Origin: Sphingomonas parapaucimobilis NBRC 15100
GTDB taxonomy: Bacteria > Pseudomonadota > Alphaproteobacteria > Sphingomonadales > Sphingomonadaceae
Direction: 5' to 3'
NCBI RefSeq assembly: GCF_000787715.1
Contig: NZ_BBPI01000040.1
Location: forward strand, 1 to 45,082
DNA length: 45,082 bases
Part shown: positions 1 through 7,443 of the stretch, one piece after another
How positions within the stretch are numbered: position 1 is the first letter of the stretch
How the letters are laid out: every line of letters begins with the position of its first letter
The notes under the pieces: generated by a model
Databases searched by the model: none
The model's input: the letters and a program-made list of their open reading frames with translations, nothing else
What the model was told of the DNA's origin: nothing
Position numbers and translations under genes: made by a program

Positions 1-44
1 GCGCCTTCCGCAAGCGCACGGCCAATGGCGACGCCCCACCCCAA

Positions 45-66
45 CCCCTCCCCTGAAGGGGAGGGG
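45..66. repeat. Short perfect hairpin repeat at window start
   Basis: CCCCTCCCCT (45-54) pairs perfectly with AGGGGAGGGG (57-66) across a 2-base gap. The flank CCCCACCCCAA just upstream and the GC-box sequence resemble the family B intergenic repeats at 19051-19216 and 30761-30929. It lies just upstream of the first gene and makes a spurious in-frame N-terminal extension (an ATG at 25 reads through it). Seen directly; assignment to family B is an inference from one hairpin. Confidence 0.6.
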
Positions 67-84
67 CTTTCGTGGATTAATGCC

Positions 85-1521
85 ATGTCGATCACACCGC
101 CCCCCTCGAATCACTCCAGCTTCCGCCGCCTCCTGATCCTGCTCGCCGTCGCGGTCCTTGCCCGTGCGCTGACCTTCGGGAACCCGGTGGTGCATGTGGA
201 CGAGGAGTTCTATTTCTTCACCGGCCACGCGATGGGACACGGTGCATGGCCGTTCGTTGATGTGTGGGACCGCAAGCCGATCGGGCTATTCCTGCTCTAC
301 GCGGTGCCCGCAGCCCTCGGTTTTCCGGCAGGTATCTGGGCCTATCAGGCGATGGCGCTGGCGAGTGTCGTCGCAACGGCCTGGCTGATCGCGCGGATGG
401 CGGAGCGGCTCGGATGCGGTGCAGGCGCGGCGGCGGCGGGGATCGCCTATGTCCTGTGGCTCGACCTGCTGGGCGGTCAGGGCGGACAGGCGCCGGTCTT
501 CTACAATCTGCTGATGATGGGTGCCGCCTGGGCGATCCTCGAATCGGATCGGCGGGGGGTGCGCAGCCTGGGACTGGTCGCGATGGCGCTGGTCGGCATC
601 GTGCTCCAGATCAAATATTCGGCGGTGTTCGAGGGGGTGGTGTTCGGCCTCTGGCTGCTCGCCAGCGAATGGCGACGGCGCCGGTCACCGGCTGCATTGG
701 TCCTCTACGGCACGTCACTGGTTGCCGTATCGCTCGCGCCGACTGCGCTGGCGGCGGGCGTCTATGCCGCGATCGGGCAGTGGGACGCCTTTCTCTACGC
801 CAATTTCCTCTCGATCTTTCATCGCAATCCCGATCCGATCGGCGAGCTGGCGGGCAATCTGGGGCAGATGGTCCTGATCCTGTCGCCGATCGTCACGCTG
901 GCGGTGCTGGGGCTGAAGCGGACGGAGCGCGACAGCGAGCGGACGTTCCTCGCCGTCTGGCTGGGCGCGGGCGTGGTCGGCGTGCTGCTGTTCCGGCCGT
1001 GGTTCGACCATTATGGCCTGCCGATCCTGCTTCCGGCCTGCACAGCCGCCGCCGCGATGCTGGGGCGGGAGGACTGGCGGCGGCGTCATACCCCGGCCCT
1101 GCTGCTGACCGTCGCGCTGGCAGGCCAGATCGTGCTACTGTCCCTGCGCCATGAACGCGGCGACGCGGCGGAGTTCGCCGCCTTGTCACAGGCGGTCGGC
1201 AAGGGGCCGGGGTGCCTCTACGTCTATTCGGGCAGCACCATGCTCTATGTCGCGACCCAGCGTTGCACCCTGTCGCACTGGATTGTCCCTGCGCATCTCA
1301 GCCGCGCGCGCGAGGCCGGGGCCACGGGCGTTGATCAGGATGCCGAGATCACCCGCATCCTCTCGCAACACCCCGCCGTCGTCGTGATGCGCCCGCCCTA
1401 TAATGGCGAGCGGCCCGAGGCCCATGCGCGGGTGCTGGCGGCGATGGCGAGAGGCTATCGGCTGGCCGCGCAACTGCCGATGGGCAACGAGACGATCAGC
1501 GTCTATAAATCCACGCGATGA
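85..1521 (+). CDS. GT39/ArnT-like integral membrane glycosyltransferase
   Basis: A 478-residue polytopic membrane protein. After a short N-terminal tail and a first membrane helix (about residues 14-30), the first loop carries an acidic pair VDEE (Asp39, Glu40) and then VDVWDRKPIGLFL. This is the arrangement of GT-C enzymes of the dolichyl-phosphate-mannose transferase/ArnT type (GT39), which move a sugar from a polyprenyl-phosphate donor on the periplasmic face. Many further hydrophobic segments follow, and the last 100 residues are more soluble. I chose the ATG at 85 because the ATG at 25 would translate an intergenic hairpin (45-66). No strong Shine-Dalgarno is visible. The stop overlaps the start of the deacetylase-like gene (ATGA), so the two are probably co-transcribed and act on the same surface glycan or lipid. 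Donor and acceptor cannot be read from sequence. Confidence 0.75.
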   Translation: MSITPPPSNHSSFRRLLILLAVAVLARALTFGNPVVHVDEEFYFFTGHAMGHGAWPFVDVWDRKPIGLFLLYAVPAALGFPAGIWAYQAMALASVVATAWLIARMAERLGCGAGAAAAGIAYVLWLDLLGGQGGQAPVFYNLLMMGAAWAILESDRRGVRSLGLVAMALVGIVLQIKYSAVFEGVVFGLWLLASEWRRRRSPAALVLYGTSLVAVSLAPTALAAGVYAAIGQWDAFLYANFLSIFHRNPDPIGELAGNLGQMVLILSPIVTLAVLGLKRTERDSERTFLAVWLGAGVVGVLLFRPWFDHYGLPILLPACTAAAAMLGREDWRRRHTPALLLTVALAGQIVLLSLRHERGDAAEFAALSQAVGKGPGCLYVYSGSTMLYVATQRCTLSHWIVPAHLSRAREAGATGVDQDAEITRILSQHPAVVVMRPPYNGERPEAHARVLAAMARGYRLAAQLPMGNETISVYKSTR

Positions 1522-2255
1522 AACGCCTTCTCGCCTCGATCCATGACGTGTCCCCCCGGTTCGAGGGGGCGATCGACGCGCTGTTCGACCGGCTGTCGGG
1601 GCATCTGGGCGGTCCGCGCCTGGCCATGCTGGTCATCCCCGACCATTGGAACAGCGCGCCGATCGCACCCGGCACCCCCTTCGCCACGCGCCTGCGCGAC
1701 TGGGCGGACATGGGGATCGAGATGTTCGTCCATGGCTGGTCACACAAGGACGACATGGTCCACACCGACTCGAAAACCGCGCTGAAGGCCAGGCACATGA
1801 CCGCGGGCGAAGGCGAATTCGTCGGCTTGCCCCGCGCCGAAGCCCTGCGCCGGATGCAGCGCGGCACCGCGCTGATCGAGGATATCATCGGCCGCCGCGC
1901 GACCGGCTTCATCGCGCCTGCGTGGCTCTATTCGGACGAGGCGCGTCTGGCCTTGGGCGATGCAGGCTTCGGGCTGGCGGAGGATCATTTCCGCGTCTGG
2001 ACGCCCGCCGACGGCAAGATCATCGCACGCGGCCCCGTCGTCACCTGGGCCAGCCGTTCGCGCGGGCGGCAGCTGAGCTCGCTCGCCGCCGCCGCCGTGC
2101 TGCGCCACGGCCTGCGCCCGACCCCGGTCGCGCGCGTGGCGGTGCATCCGGGCGACAATGGCGTACCCGCTTTGCTCGACAGCATCGACAAGACCTATGC
2201 GCGCCTCGCCCGTACGCATCGGCCGTCACGCTACGCGGACCTTCTCGCCGCCTGA
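1518..2255 (+). CDS. Polysaccharide deacetylase family protein (DUF2334-like)
   Basis: A 245-residue protein without an evident signal peptide. It begins MKRLLASIHDVSPRFE; the SIHDVSP motif (HD at 9-10) and the later HGWSH motif (His72, His76) match the metal-binding Asp/His-x3-His layout of the carbohydrate esterase 4/NodB fold in its DUF2334 variant. Further family-like blocks are GFIAPAWLYS and VAVHPGD near the C-terminus, the latter supplying a likely catalytic His. By family it would remove acetyl groups from a saccharide. It overlaps the preceding GT39-like gene by four bases (ATGA), which suggests translational coupling and a shared glycan substrate. The fold is well supported; the substrate is unknown. 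Confidence 0.8.
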   Translation: MKRLLASIHDVSPRFEGAIDALFDRLSGHLGGPRLAMLVIPDHWNSAPIAPGTPFATRLRDWADMGIEMFVHGWSHKDDMVHTDSKTALKARHMTAGEGEFVGLPRAEALRRMQRGTALIEDIIGRRATGFIAPAWLYSDEARLALGDAGFGLAEDHFRVWTPADGKIIARGPVVTWASRSRGRQLSSLAAAAVLRHGLRPTPVARVAVHPGDNGVPALLDSIDKTYARLARTHRPSRYADLLAA

Positions 2256-2256
2256 A

Positions 2257-2715
2257 TCAGCGCGCGGCCAGCGTATGGAGGTAGCGATGCCGCGCCTCCG
2301 ACCCGCGCGGATATTGGCGGAGGGCCTTTTCCTCGCTCGTGGTCAGCATGAACTTGCGATAGCCCTTGCCCGTCAGGCACTGTTCGACATCGCCGACCTG
2401 GATCGCCTGAAGCATTTGCTTTTGCCGATCCGGTTGCGTGCGGCGAACAGAGAACATCCAGTCATCGCCAGCGTCGGCGGGGCTGGGAAAATTCATCAGG
2501 CGATCCGCCGTCTCGAACCCCCGGATGAAGCGCTTGGCCGGTTCGTCCTGCGCTACGTCGCGGAAGTAACCGATCTTGGCGCATTCCACCGAATCGGCAC
2601 GATACTGGTCATAGTGGATGCCTGGCTTGCCCCAGCTTGCCACCCGATCGCGCGAGGCCGCCGACGCCGTGGCGGAACAGGCCAGCAGGGCCAGCGCAAC
2701 CACCGCCCGCGTCAC
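2257..2715 (-). CDS. Secreted protein of unknown function, tandem paralogue 1
   Basis: A 152-residue protein with a hydrophobic N-terminus (residues 1-20) that could be a signal peptide cut near ASA, or a short lipoprotein signal with Cys13 in LLAC. The mature part has conserved blocks shared with the gene immediately upstream: SWGKPG, DQYR, DSVECAKIGYFRDV, PAKRFI, RTQPDRQK, AIQVGDVE and GSEARHRYLH. Two cysteines, Cys45 and Cys113, are at equivalent places in both copies and could form a disulfide in the periplasm. Its start overlaps the stop of the upstream paralogue by four bases (2712-2715), so the two form a small operon. I do not recognise a named domain. The 3' end almost touches the convergent deacetylase-like gene (2255). 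Confidence 0.7.
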   Translation of the reverse strand: MTRAVVALALLACSATASAASRDRVASWGKPGIHYDQYRADSVECAKIGYFRDVAQDEPAKRFIRGFETADRLMNFPSPADAGDDWMFSVRRTQPDRQKQMLQAIQVGDVEQCLTGKGYRKFMLTTSEEKALRQYPRGSEARHRYLHTLAAR

Positions 2716-3182
2716 GACGCAGCCTCCGTACGCGCCGCCAGTTGATGCAGATACCGATGCCGCGCCTCTGACCCGGCCGGATAACGCTTCAACGTCCTCA
2801 CTTCACCGCGCGAGAGCTGGAAGCGGGAATAGCCCTTGTCCGCCAGGCAACGCTCGACATCACCGACTTGGATCGCATGAAGTCGGCGTTTCTGCCGGTC
2901 GGGCTGGGTCCGCAGAATCGAATTGATCCAGTCGCTGGCACCGCCGCCGCCGTTCAGGTTGTTGTCTGCCGCCGTGAAGCCCGTGATGAACCGCTTCGCC
3001 GGATCGTCCTGCGAGACGTCACGGAAATAGCCGATCTTCGCGCACTCGACCGAATCGGTGCGATACTGGTCGAAGGTGACGCCGGGCTTACCCCAGCTTT
3101 CAATCGGGGGACGGTCGGCCGCCCGTGCCGCGCCCGAGGACGCCAGCATGATGCCCATCACGACTGCGAAGCCACGACTCAT
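2712..3182 (-). CDS. Secreted protein of unknown function, tandem paralogue 2
   Basis: A 156-residue paralogue of the next gene in the operon. A signal peptide covers about residues 1-21 (ASSGAARA, cut before ADRPP). The conserved blocks are the same as in the partner: SWGKPG, DQYR, DSVECAKIGYFRDV, PAKRFI, RTQPDRQK, AIQVGDVE and GSEARHRYLH. Cys47 and Cys112 correspond to Cys45 and Cys113 of the partner. The variable part is a short central stretch (NNLNGGGGASDW here). The start is supported by GGGAG seven bases upstream. A perfect 6-bp inverted repeat (3195-3210) lies directly upstream of that ribosome binding site. No function can be assigned; a periplasmic role is inferred only from the signal and the cysteine pair. 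Confidence 0.72.
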   Translation of the reverse strand: MSRGFAVVMGIMLASSGAARAADRPPIESWGKPGVTFDQYRTDSVECAKIGYFRDVSQDDPAKRFITGFTAADNNLNGGGGASDWINSILRTQPDRQKRRLHAIQVGDVERCLADKGYSRFQLSRGEVRTLKRYPAGSEARHRYLHQLAARTEAAS

Positions 3183-3194
3183 CGACCGTCTCCC

Positions 3195-3210
3195 ATGACA
3201 TTTTTGTCAT
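3195..3210. promoter_or_regulatory. Palindrome upstream of the tandem-paralogue operon
   Basis: ATGACA (3195-3200) and TGTCAT (3205-3210) form a perfect inverted repeat around TTTT. It sits 12 bases upstream of the start codon at 3182, beside the GGGAG ribosome binding site. It could be a dimeric repressor operator or an mRNA hairpin that affects translation. It is not followed by a U-tract in a position that would make a good terminator for the upstream side. Palindrome seen; function inferred. Confidence 0.4.
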
Positions 3211-3250
3211 GATGACAGACTCGCGAGGGCTGCGAAAGCTCCGTTCCGGC

Positions 3251-4435
3251 TTAGGCGACGGCCTGCAACTGAGTGCCCTGGTCGAGCAATTGCTGATAGC
3301 GCGCGATCAGCGCCTCGGCATGGTCGCGGTCGCTGAACACCTTGCCCGCCGCCACGCGCGCGGCGTTGCGCAGCACGCGCTGGTCGCGCGACAGCAGCCG
3401 CTCGATCGCCTCGGCACAGGCCGCCCCGTCGCGCGCGCGGAAGGTCTCGGCGAACAGCGGGTTCGCGACTTCGGCACAGCCGCCATAATCCGGAACCACC
3501 AAGGGCAGGCCTGAGGCCAGCGCTTCGGACGCCACCAGTCCGAACGTCTCGGTCTCGCACCCATGGACCAGCGCGTCGCAGCTCGCCATGATCCGGGCGA
3601 GGCGCGGGCGGTCATAGACCGGGCGGAACAGGCGGATGTGCGGGCTGCCCGCGATCCGCTTCTCCAGCGTCCGGCTGGCGACGCCGCCGCCGATCAGGAT
3701 CAGGCCGACCGGCCGGGTCGAGGCCACCCGCTCGACCGCGTCGATGACCATCGGCCAGCGCTTTTCGGGATGATGCCGCCCCAGCCCCAGCAGCAGATGC
3801 GCGCCCTCCGGCAGCGCGCACTGCGCCAGCAGCGCGGTGCGCAACCGTTCGTCGCGGTGGTCGGGCGAGAAGAAATGCCGCTCGATACCCAGCGGAATCC
3901 CCTCGTCCACCCGCACGCCGCGCTTGCCCAGGCGCTTCACCAGCGCCGGGCCGTTGGACAGCACCAGGTCGTAATGGTCGAGGAAACGGTTCATGTAGCG
4001 GCTGTACCAGCTGAACCAGTCCTCCACCCGCTCCTGCGCGACCAACCCGTCCAGCCAGCGGACCGGATAGGTGCCGACATTGTCGTTGTGCATGAAGAAG
4101 ACCTTCTTCGCGCGCCCCTGCCACCCGGCGACGAACCAGGCGGGCTTGGCGGGCGAGGAAACCTCGACGATGTCGGGGTCCAGCTCGTCGAGCAGGCGGC
4201 AGACCGGCGCACCGTCCCAGAACATGCCGTAATTGGTGTCCAGGATCAGGCGCGGTGCCTTGATATAGATGATCTTGCCGCCGCCGGGACGTTCCTCGAC
4301 CCGGTCCTCGGTGCCCGGCGCGAGCACGATCAGCTCATGGCCCATCTCGGCCAGGATCGACATCTTGCGGTCGATATAGGTCCGCACGCCCCCGCCGGTG
4401 GGGGAGTAGAATTCGTTGACGTCGACGATGCGCAT
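3251..4435 (-). CDS. Glycosyltransferase, GT-B fold, GT4-like
   Basis: About 394 residues from the start MRIVDVNEFYSPTGGGVRTY. The N-terminal glycine-rich GGGVRTY loop is typical of GT4 enzymes. The C-terminal donor domain has GLGRHHPEKRW and the GT4 signature with two Glu spaced by seven residues in CETETFGLVASEALASG, followed by LVVPDYGG. Such enzymes transfer a sugar from a nucleotide-sugar donor on the cytoplasmic face. I favour the ATG at 4435 because AGGGA lies seven bases upstream. An ATG at 4450 is also possible and would overlap the DUF2141 gene by ATGA. It is the last gene of an operon after a membrane protein and a DUF2141 protein. Sugar and acceptor are unknown. Confidence 0.85.
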   Translation of the reverse strand: MRIVDVNEFYSPTGGGVRTYIDRKMSILAEMGHELIVLAPGTEDRVEERPGGGKIIYIKAPRLILDTNYGMFWDGAPVCRLLDELDPDIVEVSSPAKPAWFVAGWQGRAKKVFFMHNDNVGTYPVRWLDGLVAQERVEDWFSWYSRYMNRFLDHYDLVLSNGPALVKRLGKRGVRVDEGIPLGIERHFFSPDHRDERLRTALLAQCALPEGAHLLLGLGRHHPEKRWPMVIDAVERVASTRPVGLILIGGGVASRTLEKRIAGSPHIRLFRPVYDRPRLARIMASCDALVHGCETETFGLVASEALASGLPLVVPDYGGCAEVANPLFAETFRARDGAACAEAIERLLSRDQRVLRNAARVAAGKVFSDRDHAEALIARYQQLLDQGTQLQAVA

Positions 4436-4446
4436 CGTCCGTTCCC

Positions 4447-4974
4447 TCAATCCACCGGGCCGAAACCGCCCAGCCCCCGCAGATATTGGGCTCGGATGGT
4501 CGTCATTGCCACCCCATTGGGCACATCGATCAGCGCGGAGGCGAGCGGCGGCTTGCGGCGGCCGAGCTTGGTATTGGCCGGGAAGCCCGCGCCGTCGCTC
4601 CAGAAATTGAACTTGTTCTTGCCGTCGCGGTCATGGGTGAAGAGCAGCGCATAGCGGCCGGGATGCGGCACGCGGATGCACATCGCGATCGGCCCGCCGC
4701 CCGCCGGAGTCGGCACCTGGACACGGCGGAAGGTCTTGCCCGCGCGAACCAGCACGCCGTCGTCCTGCAGGAAATCCTCCTCGTTCGCCGGATACAGTTC
4801 CAGCTTGAGGTTGCCCTTGCGATCCTTCAGCCCCTCGATCCGCGCCAGGATGGCGGGACCGCCGCCATTGGTGCAGGCCGCCGCATCGCTGCCCAGCACC
4901 TGCGCACCCGCCACCTGCGGCACGGCCGCCACGGTCACCACAGCGACCACCATCATCTTCATCACGCGAATCAT
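4447..4974 (-). CDS. DUF2141 domain-containing secreted protein
   Basis: A 175-residue protein with a signal peptide (about residues 1-24, ending VAGA). The mature domain matches the DUF2141 pattern: ILARIEGLKDRKGNLKLELY near the start, then YALLFTHDRDGKNKFNFWSD and a C-terminal segment in which VPNGVAMTTI precedes a final strand. DUF2141 proteins are small periplasmic or outer-surface beta domains with no established reaction. It overlaps the membrane-protein gene upstream by four bases (4971-4974) and touches the glycosyltransferase downstream, so the three genes are probably one transcript. The family call is good; the role in this envelope-glycan setting is inference. Confidence 0.8.
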   Translation of the reverse strand: MIRVMKMMVVAVVTVAAVPQVAGAQVLGSDAAACTNGGGPAILARIEGLKDRKGNLKLELYPANEEDFLQDDGVLVRAGKTFRRVQVPTPAGGGPIAMCIRVPHPGRYALLFTHDRDGKNKFNFWSDGAGFPANTKLGRRKPPLASALIDVPNGVAMTTIRAQYLRGLGGFGPVD

Positions 4975-5927
4975 GCGCGCACCTTCCGAACCAATGCCGT
5001 CAGACCGAACCCTGCGATCAGCACGACATGGACCAGCAGGGTCAGTGCCGCGGTGAACGCGATCAGCTCACTCAATTCCTGATCCTGCCCGATCAACAGG
5101 ATCGCAAAATTGGCAAAAAGAAGGTCCTTGTTGGGCACCAGCGGCAGGCGCGAGACGAGCAGCCGCGCCGCCGACAGGAACAGCCACATGCCCAGCGACA
5201 CGCTGGGCATCCCGTAATGCCACGCCAGCGCGACGAGCAGCGAGTTGGCGATCAGGCGGATGCAGTGGACCATGAAGACCCACCAGAGGGTCTTGCGATC
5301 GAGCGAGAAGACCCGCCGCGAAAAGATCAGGAAAGGCAGCGAGGTCGCCATGACGATCGCGATCGATCCCCAGACCAGCCGCAGCTGTTCCGGCGTCAGC
5401 AACTCGCGACCGACCGGCAGGGCCAGCCCGATCATCAACAGCGTGATGGCATTGCCCGCAATGGCCGACAGGATGCCGACGTCCTTGACCGCGCCGAAGG
5501 GGGCGGCGACCATCTTCGCATTGGCGCGCGCCCAGGCGTAGAAATAGGCCTCACCCGAATAGCTGAACGCCACTTCGTTCGCGATCCGCTTGCGGATCAG
5601 CGCGGCCATGCCGCTGATCGGGATGCCCCACAGCCGCCGGAAGATGATATAGTCGCCGATCGGCAGCGCCATGTAGAGGCCGACAAAGACGATGTAGAAG
5701 AGCGGATTGGTCGGCACCGAATGGCTGAGGCCGACCAGACCGCGCCCGAGCAGCTCATGCCCCAACCCGACGATCATGGCGAGCGTCAGCACGCCGCCGA
5801 TAATGGCGGGCCAGCGGTTCTTGACCGTCTTCAACGGCTCCAGCGCGGCCATGTCGCGCGCCACCGGGCCGCTCTCGCCGCCCGCTCCGGGGGCCAGGCC
5901 GCCAGGCAGGGCCTGTTGCGGGGTCAT
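4971..5927 (-). CDS. Polytopic membrane protein of unknown function
   Basis: About 318 residues from MTPQQALPGG, with roughly eight hydrophobic segments beginning at WPAIIGGVLTLAMIVGLGH. Loops contain NEVAFSYSGEAYFYAWARAN and SRLPLVPNKDLLFANF. The general layout recalls the lysylphosphatidylglycerol-synthase/flippase-like membrane domain, but I cannot assign it with confidence. The ATG at 5927 is preferred over a longer frame from 6017, whose N-terminus looks non-coding. It is the first gene of an operon with DUF2141 and a glycosyltransferase (ATGA overlap at 4971-4974). A role in moving or anchoring a glycolipid is possible from context only. Confidence 0.7.
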   Translation of the reverse strand: MTPQQALPGGLAPGAGGESGPVARDMAALEPLKTVKNRWPAIIGGVLTLAMIVGLGHELLGRGLVGLSHSVPTNPLFYIVFVGLYMALPIGDYIIFRRLWGIPISGMAALIRKRIANEVAFSYSGEAYFYAWARANAKMVAAPFGAVKDVGILSAIAGNAITLLMIGLALPVGRELLTPEQLRLVWGSIAIVMATSLPFLIFSRRVFSLDRKTLWWVFMVHCIRLIANSLLVALAWHYGMPSVSLGMWLFLSAARLLVSRLPLVPNKDLLFANFAILLIGQDQELSELIAFTAALTLLVHVVLIAGFGLTALVRKVRA

Positions 5928-6140
5928 GGGATCATCTCGTTCATTCTGCACGTTATGGAGATTCCTCGGCGGCGTTCGCCGGTGGCGCCCGCTAACCTCA
6001 ACACTGCTTTCTCGCACCTGAATAAGAATTCATCCTCTGTCGCGCGATTGTGTCCACCTTAGGGCTGAAACTGACATAATTCAGCGACAACCGGCGATTA
6101 GCGCTCCGATTATCGACCCGCCCCATGTCCCCCGGAGCCT
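5928..6140. promoter_or_regulatory. Divergent intergenic region between two glycosyltransferase transcription units
   Basis: These 213 bases separate the minus-strand operon (start 5927) from the plus-strand glycosyltransferase (start 6141), so promoters for both must lie here. It is noticeably less GC-rich than its surroundings, with AATAAGAATTCATCC and CATAATTCAG stretches. I could not place a convincing -35/-10 pair. No repeat of the families seen elsewhere is present. Confidence 0.35.
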
Positions 6141-7262
6141 ATGCCCGCCGATCATATCCTGACCTATGCCCTGGCGATGCGCGGCGGCGTGGAAGCGGCA
6201 CTGGGCCGGATGCTGCCCGGCTGGCTGAACCGGGGGCGGCGCGTCACGCTGATCCTGGGCGACGAGGCCGGCCAGTTCCAGGGCGGCGTGCCGATGGGCG
6301 TCGAGACGGTGACGCTGGGGCACCAACGCTATGGCGGGCTGTGCCGTGCATTGCCTTCGGCGATCGAGCGGGTGCGGCCCGATATCGTCTTCTGTCCGGG
6401 CAATCACTATACCGCCATGGCCGCCTGGACACGCGCGCGGCTGGCCGGGGCCTGTCCGCCGATCGTCGCGAAAATGTCCAATGCGGTCGATCGCGGCGAC
6501 CAGCCATTGCCGATCGCCTGGGGCCAGCGGCAATGGCTGGCGGGACACCGGCTGTTCCTGGACGCGCTGGTCGCGATGACCCCGGCGACCGCGCGGGAAG
6601 CGCAGGGCGCCACCGGGCTGTCGGTCGCGGTCATCCCCAATCCGCCGACGCTGCTCGACCCCAAGGCCGCTCCACACGTCACGGCGCCGGGCCGTCGCAT
6701 CCTGGGCGTCGGGCGGCTGGAGCCGCAGAAGCGCTGGGACCGGCTGATCACCGCGATGACCCATCTGCCCGAGGATGTCGGCCTGACGATATTGGGCGAG
6801 GGCAGCCTGCGCCCGGCTCTCACCGCGCAAATCGAGATACTGGGCCTGTCGCACCGGGTATCGCTGCCCGGCCACAGCGCCCATGCGCCCGCCGCGATGG
6901 CGGCGGCGCAGGTGGTGGCGCTGCCCTCCGACTATGAAGGCGTGCCCGGCGTGCTGCGCGAGGCGCTGGCGGTCGGGACACCGGTGGTCGCGACCGATTC
7001 GAGTCCGGCGGTGCATGAGATCGTCTCCCATCGCTCGCTGGGCACGATCGTCCCGCGCGAGGATTTGGGGGCGCTGGTCGCGGCGCTTCGCCACTGGCTC
7101 GACCCGGTGGTGCCGCGCCCCGAACCCGTGCCGCAACCGGGGCAGGATTCGGCCGAGCGTTATCTGGCGCTGTTCGATTCGATCGTCGCGGCACGAGGCC
7201 GCCGGGCACCCCGTGAGACAGGGGCCGAGACGGGGCCGCTCGAACCCGCGCTGGTCGGGTAG
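6141..7262 (+). CDS. Glycosyltransferase, GT-B fold, GT4-like
   Basis: A 373-residue enzyme. The N-terminal domain opens MPADHILTYALAMRGGVEAAL with the GGVE loop typical of GT4. The C-terminal donor domain shows ILGVGRLEPQKRWDRLI and the EX7E region SDYEGVPGVLREALAVGTPVV. CGGAG three bases before the start supports this ATG. It reads away from the other glycosyltransferase operon and is followed by a repeat and a convergent permease gene. By family it is a retaining transferase using a nucleotide-diphospho-sugar; the product is unknown. The setting of two glycosyltransferases, a GT39-like gene and a deacetylase within 7 kb points to surface glycan or glycolipid synthesis. Confidence 0.87.
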   Translation: MPADHILTYALAMRGGVEAALGRMLPGWLNRGRRVTLILGDEAGQFQGGVPMGVETVTLGHQRYGGLCRALPSAIERVRPDIVFCPGNHYTAMAAWTRARLAGACPPIVAKMSNAVDRGDQPLPIAWGQRQWLAGHRLFLDALVAMTPATAREAQGATGLSVAVIPNPPTLLDPKAAPHVTAPGRRILGVGRLEPQKRWDRLITAMTHLPEDVGLTILGEGSLRPALTAQIEILGLSHRVSLPGHSAHAPAAMAAAQVVALPSDYEGVPGVLREALAVGTPVVATDSSPAVHEIVSHRSLGTIVPREDLGALVAALRHWLDPVVPRPEPVPQPGQDSAERYLALFDSIVAARGRRAPRETGAETGPLEPALVG

Positions 7263-7303
7263 AGTGGCGCGGGCTTACCAGGCCGATCGTCATTCATTCC
7301 ATT

Positions 7304-7399
7304 CCTCCCCTGCAAGGGGAGGTGGCAGGCCGCAGGCCTGACGGAGGGGTGTCCCGCTGCAAGAGGCTGGTCAACGATCGCCACCGGTGACACCCATCC
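7304..7399. repeat. Family A intergenic repeat, copy 1 (degenerate right arm)
   Basis: The left module is complete: the hairpin CCTCCCC-TGCAA-GGGGAGG, then CAGGCCGCAGGCCTG and ACGGAGGGG. The closing stem GGGTGTC/GACACCC spans a spacer, and the right module is reduced to CCCATCC. It lies between two convergent genes (ends 7262 and 7444), where it may help terminate transcription in both directions. Confidence 0.8.
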
Positions 7400-7443
7400 A
7401 ACATCCCAAGGCGCGGGCGATCCGGTCTGAATGTCGATGGGTC

